A model generated the notes under the pieces. The model made no database searches. It was not told the origin of the DNA and saw only the letters and a list, made by a program, of their open reading frames with translations. From Echiichthys vipera (taxonomy: Eukaryota > Chordata > Actinopteri > Perciformes > Trachinidae), in NCBI GenBank assembly GCA_963691815.1, contig OY829648.1, forward strand, positions 18,689,693-18,753,692: a DNA stretch of 64,000 bases. Direction: 5' to 3'. The position numbers and the translations under genes are program-made. Below are positions 55,831 through 64,000 of this stretch, piece by piece. Each line of letters opens with the position of its first letter. Within the stretch, counting starts at the first letter, position 1.

Positions 55831-58365
55831 AGGTTTTTGGCTTAAGTTTAATAGAAATAAGTGAGGCTAACTGCACAACTTGCTGGAATTTTGCAGTAGC
55901 TGCCGCTGTTGAACATGAACTTGAGCATGCGTGCTGACCCGTGTGTCAGAAAAGATCAGACATTAGACTGGCTGTCCTATATGTCAATCAAGTAACAAAT
56001 GTCATAGTGAGGATGGTTGATAGGCTGGCATCTATCTTTTTTTTTTTAATGCCAAGGTAAAAGCCTGCACAATTGTGCATATCACGTGATAGCATAATCC
56101 AGTTTGCTGGAACTTAAAGTGGGATAGATGGCTCATTACCCGAATGTCTGTCATGTATGGATTTTTTTTCATGTTACCTTTGGCAAGCCAGACTCCATTC
56201 AGAAGTGTTACTGTTGCAAATTCATATTTCATTTAAAAAAACTCAAAGGGTTTGCTAAATTAAAAGCAACTCTTGACTTACAAAGTATGCTTAACAATTT
56301 AATATGAACAAATACTATGGCAATTTCACTCTAATGAGTGAGCTGTAGGGATAGAAGCTATCATATTTTTGTCAATGTTTTTGTATTATTGCATCTATTC
56401 ATTGCTTTCATTAACATATCCTTATAAGTTACTTATTTAATGGTTATAGATGCACATGCAGTTTTTTTCTGTTTATTTGCAGCCTTTGTAAATGCTTTGG
56501 CATGTTGACTGCACTTTACCTCATTAATGGGTATTTCTATTTGACCAAGACTATATTTTGAATTCTTTGCCAAGCTAGTTGTTGTTGTCATATTTTGTCA
56601 CTGAACTGCAGCAGCTGATCTCTTCCCAGAATGCATACATCCAGATACAAATGTTTTTTTTCTCTTTCTGTCTGCTTTAGTAAATTATATAAAATAATAA
56701 ATAAAATAAAATAAAATGCCACAAAACAAGTAATACATCTTTAGGATAATCTGGTTTGATGAGTCGATCAGGACATACTTTCCAAATACCAGGATATTGC
56801 TAACTGACTTATTCTTTACATACTTTTGACCTCTCTGCCTGCATTCTCCGTCCCTTGTCTGTACTTTCCCCATATTCACCCTTGTCATTGTTTACATATT
56901 CATATGTGTTTTTAGCTGTGAGCAAATTCTTAAATTTTCCATGAATATACTTGTAATTAACATGCTGAAGTGAGTGGGAGTTTGAATTTATCTCTACTCC
57001 TATCTCTCAATCTTGATTTTTCTCCTTCCATGTTAAAAGTAATATCTTTTAAAGTCCGGTGAACACTGTTCAACAGGAGGCAGCAGCTTGCCGCAGCTGA
57101 TGAACAGTGTAGCAACAGACAACCACCGTACCTTCTGTTGCAAAAAGTGCCCAGCCATTTTCGGGCTATCCAACACTGTGGTACCAACAGCTGGCTGAGA
57201 GGGAGGGCTACATACACAAACAGTAATTAATACATTCACACAGAGGTTCCTTTTGTACTGATGAGATCATCAGTCTACACATAATATACACATGGTGATA
57301 GTTTTGAAAAAAATAAAATGCTTAGACAGGGTAGCAAAAAAAAGTTGATTTCAGGAGAAAAAAGAAGGGTTGGAGAGTTGCTACTTATAGTCCATCATGT
57401 TTTTCCAAGTGACTCTCAGAACAGTCAAATCAATGTAGACCAGCAATCAGCCACAAGATACCTTGGTTTCAATGAAGCTACCTTGACCTTTGTTTTACCA
57501 CTTCCATTTTCACTCACTCTTGTTGACTTGTTGATAGACTGCTTTTGTGATTGGACAAAATGATGTTCGTCTACACAATCCAAGACTTTAGTGGTTTTGT
57601 TCCCTCTTAAATGAAGTGAATCTCACACTCGCATCTTCAGATACTTTCCCTTCCACTTCAAGTGAGGGGCAACTTTGCCCCAGGCTTGTCAATTGCCCAC
57701 TTACCAAAAGTAAAGCTGTACTGCAAAGGTAGGCAATTGTAAGTCTAACCCCCAGTTTTCTTAAAACAGTATATGTATTACTTTGGCCTATTCTAAAATT
57801 GTGTATTTGAACATTTCTGCATACTGGGGTTGGAAATTAATCATTTGGGTCTGACTGGGGCTTTTGTGGATTCAATGAGCCCAATTGTCTTCATGTGTGA
57901 CGATGTTCATACCCATGGTTGCCATTTAATTGTGAGAAGATTTTATTTTAACATAACATCGCTGTATAAAATTAGGTTTTGTGACCTCTAGGATAATCAC
58001 AGGCTCATGGAATTTTAAAACCATAAACAAGGGACCTAGGGCATCCAAGAAACAGCTTCACTCTGGATTTACAACTGAGACCACTATAGCCCCTGAAAGA
58101 CAAATAGTCGGTGGGTCTTTTGGTGGCCCATCAGAATGCTAAGAGGGAAATGTTATTCTGACCTGTATGTGTATGCACATACTTCATGCCATCTCTGCAT
58201 AAGTCAGTGACCCACTTGGGCCATAGCAGTCGTATGCATACACCACTGCATACTGTATGGCATCGTTTCACATAACATGATGGATACCCGTGTTTAGAAA
58301 TCTGTTAAATGTTTATAAATAGAAAACACTCAGAGTTGAATTACAGTCATGATACCCCTAGAACA
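55831..58365. other. Unique AT-rich sequence
   Basis: About 2.5 kb with no gene recognised. An (AAATA)n-like patch lies at about 56690-56717. The stretch 57055-57215 is GC-richer with frames on both minus-strand phases (57033-57239), but no known motif. Confidence 0.5.
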
Positions 58366-58440
58366 GTGGTTCTCAAACAGGTCTGGAGTCCTGGAGGATC
58401 CTTGAGGGAATTCCAGGGAGTACCCAGAAATATGGGGAAT
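58366..58440. mobile_element. hAT-like terminal fragment
   Basis: CAGTGGTTCTCAAACAGGTC, then TGGAGTCCTGGAGGATCC, is a characteristic hAT (Charlie-type) end. A possible opposite end TTTGAGAAC lies at about 58807, but the following bases do not match and no duplication is present, so only the end is called. Confidence 0.5.
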
Positions 58441-60398
58441 CATTTGTTTTGTGAAATTTTATCAACTAAGGATTTGTGATCTAATGTCTGCACCCATTTC
58501 GAACATTATCACTCCGTCAGCGATCTGTTCCGTAAACTGCTCAGAAACCTCTGTATTGTCAATATACCTGGGAAAGCCATACATCCTTCAAATGCCCTAG
58601 GGTCTTTAGTTTGGGGTTGTAAAGTTTCATGAGGCTGTGATTATGCTAGTAGTCACAACATGTGATTTTATACAGTGAGCTCAAGTTTCAAAGACGTGAA
58701 ATGACTTCTAGGGAACCAACATCATCACATATGAACACAATAGTAATTGCCACTGTCATTAAATCCACACCAATCTTAGCTTCCCAGACAGACCCAATTT
58801 ATGCAATTTGAGAACGTTCATGTACCCGAGTATGCAGACATATACTGTATACTCAATATGTATACTCAGTTTTAGAGTAGGCTGAAATAACATATTTGTA
58901 CTGCCTGCATTTTTTGTTTGACCTGATTTTAGGACAATGTCACATCAATAGCTGCAAAGTGGTTAGTGATTGTGGTATTACCATAACATCAACCAAACCT
59001 CTGGTTTGCCCCTCTACAGAAAACTTGGTACAAATTATGTGAAAGAAAACATTAATATTGCACACCAAGGGTGTTTTTAGAATCATCCTGTACTGCACCA
59101 AAATCTCTAAACTGCCCTTCAAGAGCAGCATATGTTCATAATAATAATATTATAAACATTAAGCACTTTGTTCATTTATTTAATGTTTTGTTCGGGAAGT
59201 GAATTGTTAAACATTTGATAAATAACCAAGTCATATAATAGGCAGGTTCACTGTGTACAAAAAAGTACTTTTGTGGGGATTTTTTGACCTATACATTTTT
59301 GAATCTGCAGACCAAAAACCGATGTTGCTACTTACACGGACACTTTTGGAATTTCAAAAATGGCCACCATAAAATAAAGAATTTCAGCTACCATGGCCTC
59401 TGAACAACCTAAAATCCCAATTAAACATCGCAATCCTATAAGCCTCTGAATGTCCTCATTTGTCCAGGTCATCGTAATCCTCAAAAGCAATTTCAGTCAA
59501 AAGCAACTGGTCTTGGTTATTTGTAAATAAAATACAACTTGCCAACCAATGTTTTTTTGGTCAAGGAATCAAATAGTGACCTCAGGATTGTGCTCAGAAT
59601 CGTGCTGGGGCGCCCCTTAGGGGTGGGAAAGAAAATTGTGGCACCCGCAAGAAGTTGAAATTGAAATTGTTTCTCTAATCCCCCCTTTTGACCCAAAAAG
59701 AAGAATGAACACATGATGCACTCAGCCAGTTCCCACTACAGGCCAATAATCTGCTGGCTGTAATGAGATGAGCATAGGGTATTCTAGTTTTCAGTACCTG
59801 AATAGTTTACTGAACAGTAGCACTGCACCGCCAAGCTGAGCCAAATTTGAGTTTTAATTATACAGGTCACGTGCCAATAATACTAGGCACCATCAGTCAG
59901 TCAAAGCCCAGTAGGGGAAACCATATCACCACCCACAGTGTTACATGTAAACTAAACTGTGTCACAACAAATCAAACACTATACACAGTCAATTTGTCTA
60001 CAATGGATTAAGGTCGTAATTACTTCCATGTGATTATGACAGTGTGTGATTTGCTTGGCAATGTATGGAAACCCTGAGTGGGCAGAGGAAGGTGACAAGC
60101 CAGGCTGAGCTGTCGTCAGACTCAGAGTGGGATGCTGATTTAATTCAAGCACTACATACAATAATCGACTTGTGTGTATCAAACTTGACCCTGAATTGGT
60201 AACAGTGCCCAAATCATCTGAATTTTTTTTTTCCCCTTACAAATGGTAATTTTAGCAGAATATTAGCAGATTTTCTCCCTCCAAATTAGTTTCAAGGGAC
60301 TGTAATAGTGTGTGAAGGCTTTGAGGCATCACTCTTAATATTGTTCGATCCCTATGGTGTCTCATGCGTTGTCCTCTTCTTGTTTTGGATATTCTACC
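58441..60398. other. Unique sequence
   Basis: No gene or repeat family is recognised. Confidence 0.5.
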
Positions 60399-60402
60399 CA
60401 AG

Positions 60403-61236
60403 TGTAGTGGGGCGCCATATTATGAACAAGGCAGTGAAGTGCAGACTTTTATTTTGAAGGGCAGCGATTCTCAAGGTCTTTTTTGTTTATTCCGTTGAGT
60501 TTTGTTACTATGAGAGGAAATTGTGTAATTGTAAAATGTTCATATTAACGTTTTGAACAGTGGTGTATGCCAGGGAAAATTTTGGATTATTACCGTAAGT
60601 ATAGCAAATGTTTGATTCGCTACACCTGCACTTACCGCGTTGTCGGGTTGCTATTTCCTCTTTCCTCCGTGATTTGTCCCAGAAAGATACGCAGTTCTGC
60701 TGCTTTTCGTATTTCATTGTTTTGTTGTAAAAGTGAATGTAGGTAGCTTAAAAAATACATTTAAAGCGGATGTAGTCACAGTGTTAACTTGTAGAGCTGT
60801 TGTGTTATTTAATTTCATGCATAAACTCGCTAATAAGTGGAGAAGTTGTTGCGGCCTGTGTGTGCTGCAAGACTGCTACGTAGCTTCTCGTGCTAGAGTG
60901 TACTTATGAGGCTGGTTGTTAAACGGGAGACATGTAGTGATTTTCTCTGATGGGATTACAGAGCCAAGAGAGCATGTATGAGAAAACCTGTGAATATCTG
61001 TGAATGTTTCTTCTCCATAATGAAGGTATGTTAGTTTATGCAATGTAATATTATTTTTATTTATTTTGTTTATGCTCTTTTAAATTTATTTAAGTTGTAT
61101 TTTATTTATTTTTGTTTATGCTTTTGTGTATATTGCTTCTCTCTCCTCCGTGAGTTGTCCCAGAAAGAGCACAGAGAGCATGTATGAGAAAACCTTTGCC
61201 TACTAAATAACACAGCGCAGCGTTAGACCCACTACA
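60403..61236 (-). mobile_element. Solo LTR, 834 bp
   Basis: Begins TGTAGTGGGGCGCC and ends GACCCACTACA, so both ends read TGTAGTGG inwards. CAAG flanks both sides (60399-60402 and 61237-61240), a 4-bp duplication. On the minus strand AATAAA (60448-60453) lies about 45 bp before the end, which favours minus as the sense strand. Two internal segments occur twice: TCCTCCGTGATTTGTCCCAG (60663 and 61144) and AGAGAGCATGTATGAGAAAA (60967 and 61174). No internal coding region is present. Gypsy, BEL and ERV origins cannot be separated from the LTR alone. Confidence 0.8.
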
Positions 61237-61240
61237 CAAG

Positions 61241-62695
61241 ACATTCAGACAGGTGTTAGAACTCAAATCCCCATGTTTTTCATCATTGCCAGTGAGTTTC
61301 TTTTTGATTGGTCCCTAGTTATGCTGAAGGGGCTAAATCCAACCTGGCCCTGATGCAACAGTCTGAACACTATGGGTTACTCATTTTGTTTAACTACATT
61401 TCAGCCTGTTTATTGCCAATTAAAATAGCTTAATAGTACTGGGTATATCTTCCCAGCTGTGGGTTAACATTTAACCCTCAACTTTTCAATTGTTTAAGTG
61501 TCTACCAATTATACAAAATGGGGATTTGAATTTCTAACTCTAACAGTATTGCCACATTCTAGCAACTGAGCAATGCTTAGTATGCCATTTGATGGTATTA
61601 GTTGCCCTTTAATGTTTCTGTTTGTCAAGGCAATGACCTGTACTAAGCTGCTTTGATCCCAGCTTGTCCCCTGTTGAGGTATATGCGATCAGAATGATAG
61701 GCCTGCTGAGGTGATCGCCTCCATGTCCTCTCCTTTCAGCCTGCTGATTCATTTAAGGAAGCTCAGATCCCCCTGTGGTCGCTGGCTCTTCCGGCCAAGG
61801 TTTGTGTTGGCCTGGAACATTCACTTTCATTAAAACATCAGCTGCACTCACAGCTGGAGCATTCGGCCAGTGTCTCTCAGCATCCTATTCATCTCTCTGG
61901 CTCTTTGTTGTTTGCACAGTATTGTTAATGAGCACAAGGTGGAAATATAATGAGGAAATTACTCTAACAATATGTTGGAGCCTATACATCACTTTAGGGG
62001 CAAAACAATTCCTTTCCACAAATTTTGTCTGGGAATATTAGGTCTATTGTGTACACTCTCACTTTGCAATGCTTCTTTGTTTCAGCTAACATAGAAGTCA
62101 CTGCATGAATGTTGTTGAGGAGCATCCAATTATACTAGGCTAATGGGAAACACTTAAAGTTATAAACTGAATATAAGAACTTTGTTAACACAGTTCACAG
62201 TTCATGATGCATTAATGAGTTCATGTGGAATTAATAAATAGTTCATCATCTATCATATAATGGATTATCTGATCTTAATATATTAATAATACAGTGGTGC
62301 AGTACCTCATTAGCATTCATATAATAGTCTGACCATTATCAGACGACTGAATGGGCGTTGTCAGTTGCTCATCACTACTATAGATATGAGGCGGTATGAC
62401 CCTACTACAACTCATAGTTGACTCAATAGGCTGTTATCATCTATTTTATTAGTAAGCTTCTGTGTTGGGTGGTCCAACTGCATCACCGCGGCACTGTGAG
62501 ATGACGTAGTATAAAGAGCGACAACATTTAGGAGTAATAAGACGGCAAACTCTGTGTGAGGAAGAAGATTGGGGGGGTAGTTGGGTCAAACACACACAGG
62601 GCTTACACCTGGGAGACCCGAGTTTGTGTCCAATATGAAATCAAAAGTCAATGGTGAATTTCTAAGCTAACTTTCTTACATACTTTAGCATTTAA
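61241..62695. other. Unique sequence, candidate conserved element
   Basis: No gene is recognised. The stretch 61670-61950 is repeat-free with balanced composition (CCTGCTGATTCATTTAAGGA, CATTCACTTTCATTAAAACA) and carries a poorly supported 88-codon frame. It may be a conserved non-coding element. Confidence 0.4.
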
Positions 62696-63840
62696 CAGGG
62701 TTCCTACACATTTTCCATTTCAAAATTCGATACTTTTCCAGACTTCTCAGAGGATTTTTCAGTCAATATTAAACATCTGAATACCAATTGTTAGATGCGT
62801 ATATATAAATAAATGATTTTAAAATCCACCGTATACTAAATTCTGACTATGTATGACATTATATTACAAAGTAATTACAAGACATTTTTACCTACATATT
62901 GTAGCTCATATAAGTGAGTGAACTCCAAACCGAGACATATTCCATACACAGCATTTTATTCAAGATAAATGCTAAAAGAGTGCAATCACTAACTGTGTGC
63001 AACCAGGGCCTGAAGTTAACATTTTTGGCCACCAGCCACTTTGGCCCACCTGCCACAGTGTTTTTTTTTTTACCTAAAACAAAGGTGAACGACTCAGAAA
63101 ATGCATAGGAATGGTTCTTGAACTTGTACAGAATACACATTAAAGTGCTGTCGAGTTATTAACCAACTTGACTGACTAGACCTACATAATGACTTATAAC
63201 TGTATCTGACCTGGTGTTGCAGGCATTTAGAATAGAAGTTCTTTGTCACTGTAGTGTCGTTAGATATCCAGGTTCAACATTTTTTTTAAATTTCAGATTA
63301 ACAATAAACATTACATTTATAACAAATGATGTATACATTTATGTTGCTTTTCAAGATAAGACATATTTTGACTATTTTGACTGAATAACATTTAGATAAA
63401 CAACAACAATCATAATAATTAACAGAAACCAAACTACATTACACTGCAATGTTGAGGTCAGACACTGATTGAAAAACCCTTTCACAGAGCATAGAGCATA
63501 CACTGAGGGCTCTGAGTCCTCTGCTTTCTCCACTTTCCATACATACGACAATACTGACAGTGCATCTCCTCTGTTGTGGCGCCGTACACAAGCCACTCGC
63601 AAACCTTGCCATCCCTTTCCACTTTCCAATGTATTAAAACGTCTTTTTTTTTTTTTTTTAATCATCCTCCTCATCCTCTTATTTTTCTTCTTCTTCTTTT
63701 TCATGTTTGTTATTTTGAAAGTCCAAGAAAACTGCGGGGCTTGCTTAGCAACAATAGGCTACCTAATTGGTCAACACCAACCATTTGCTCAGTGTTGTGT
63801 TGTCTTATTGGCTACGCGCCAATGTGGCAGGTAGATTGAC
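62696..63840. mobile_element. hAT-like end pieces and possible decayed element
   Basis: CAGGGTTCCTACACATTTTC at about 62697 resembles the terminus at 44503. CAGGGCCTGAAGTTAACATT, then TTTGGCCACCAGCCACTTTG at about 63006-63045, is a second transposon-like end. GCGCCAATGTGGCAGGTAG near 63816-63834 could be an inverted counterpart of its CCACCTGCCACA motif (63047-63058). A T14 run and pyrimidine tract lie at 63645-63700. Frames here (63372-63834) show no transposase motif. The boundaries and the single-element reading are uncertain. Confidence 0.4.
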
Positions 63841-64000
63841 AATTTCCTGATCCATAACTATGCCGTCATGACCACTGATTACAGACATTCAATGGCGTGA
63901 TAACATCTGATGCTGGTGCAAACAGCTATACTATTCTTCTATACTTGCTTCTGTATTTGCAGTTCATTGCTAAATGCAGTGTATATGTCTTGAAATATTT
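63841..64000. other. Unique sequence to window end
   Basis: Nothing is recognised. Confidence 0.5.

Noticed and set aside
58366..58813. Complete hAT MITE from CAGTGGTTCTC to TTTGAGAAC
   Set aside because: The right end does not continue with CACTG and there is no 8-bp duplication, so only the left end is called.

Overview
This window looks like teleost fish nuclear DNA, probably from a percomorph. It is AT-rich and non-coding, with long (CA)n/(TG)n arrays. It carries L2/Maui-type, RTE-type and Tx1/L1-type LINE remnants, several hAT transposons with 8-bp target duplications, LTRs flanked by short duplications, and three copies of a tRNA-like SINE. I found no convincing host protein-coding exon, no cellular tRNA or rRNA gene, no CRISPR array and nothing prokaryotic. 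The stretch is best read as an intergenic desert or one very long intron. Every protein similarity I can support belongs to a dead transposable element. Family names come from recognising motifs by eye, not from a database search.

Layout. 1-3.5 kb: mostly unique sequence with one MITE-like piece. 3.5-5.6 kb: a decayed Tx1/L1 LINE on the minus strand (ORF1, endonuclease and linker present, reverse transcriptase core missing), next to a (CA)n array. 6.6-8.4 kb: an internally deleted DUF4371-type hAT transposon with a perfect 8-bp duplication. 9-37 kb: unique sequence broken by microsatellites, two dispersed non-autonomous families (A at 13.7 and 17.2 kb in opposite orientation; B at 11.3 and 23.5 kb), two SINE copies, a diverged direct repeat at 31-32 kb, an eroded L2/Rex-like LINE at 34.6 kb and an LTR-like block at 35.5-36.6 kb. 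37.3-37.9 kb: a MITE with long inverted arms. 38.9-43.2 kb: a nested composite, in which an RTE-type LINE is split by a 2.2-kb L2 copy and also hit by a 366-bp solo LTR.

44-64 kb: a textbook hAT MITE (43962-44288), a SINE with a 13-bp target duplication (46052-46385), two more deleted hAT elements (53454-54365 and from 55107), an 834-bp solo LTR (60403-61236), LINE/SINE tails and four further long dinucleotide or trinucleotide arrays across the window. Several unique stretches with a conserved-element look are flagged only as candidates for cross-species alignment.

How the parts relate: no host pathway is encoded. The most informative relationship is between parasites. The SINE copies end in the same roughly 24-nt 3' sequence as the RTE LINE remnant, which suggests the SINE was mobilised by RTE machinery. 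The deleted hAT copies and MITEs likewise imply autonomous hAT elements elsewhere in the genome. I did not find a novel functional system; the findings concern element structure, nesting and dispersed families.
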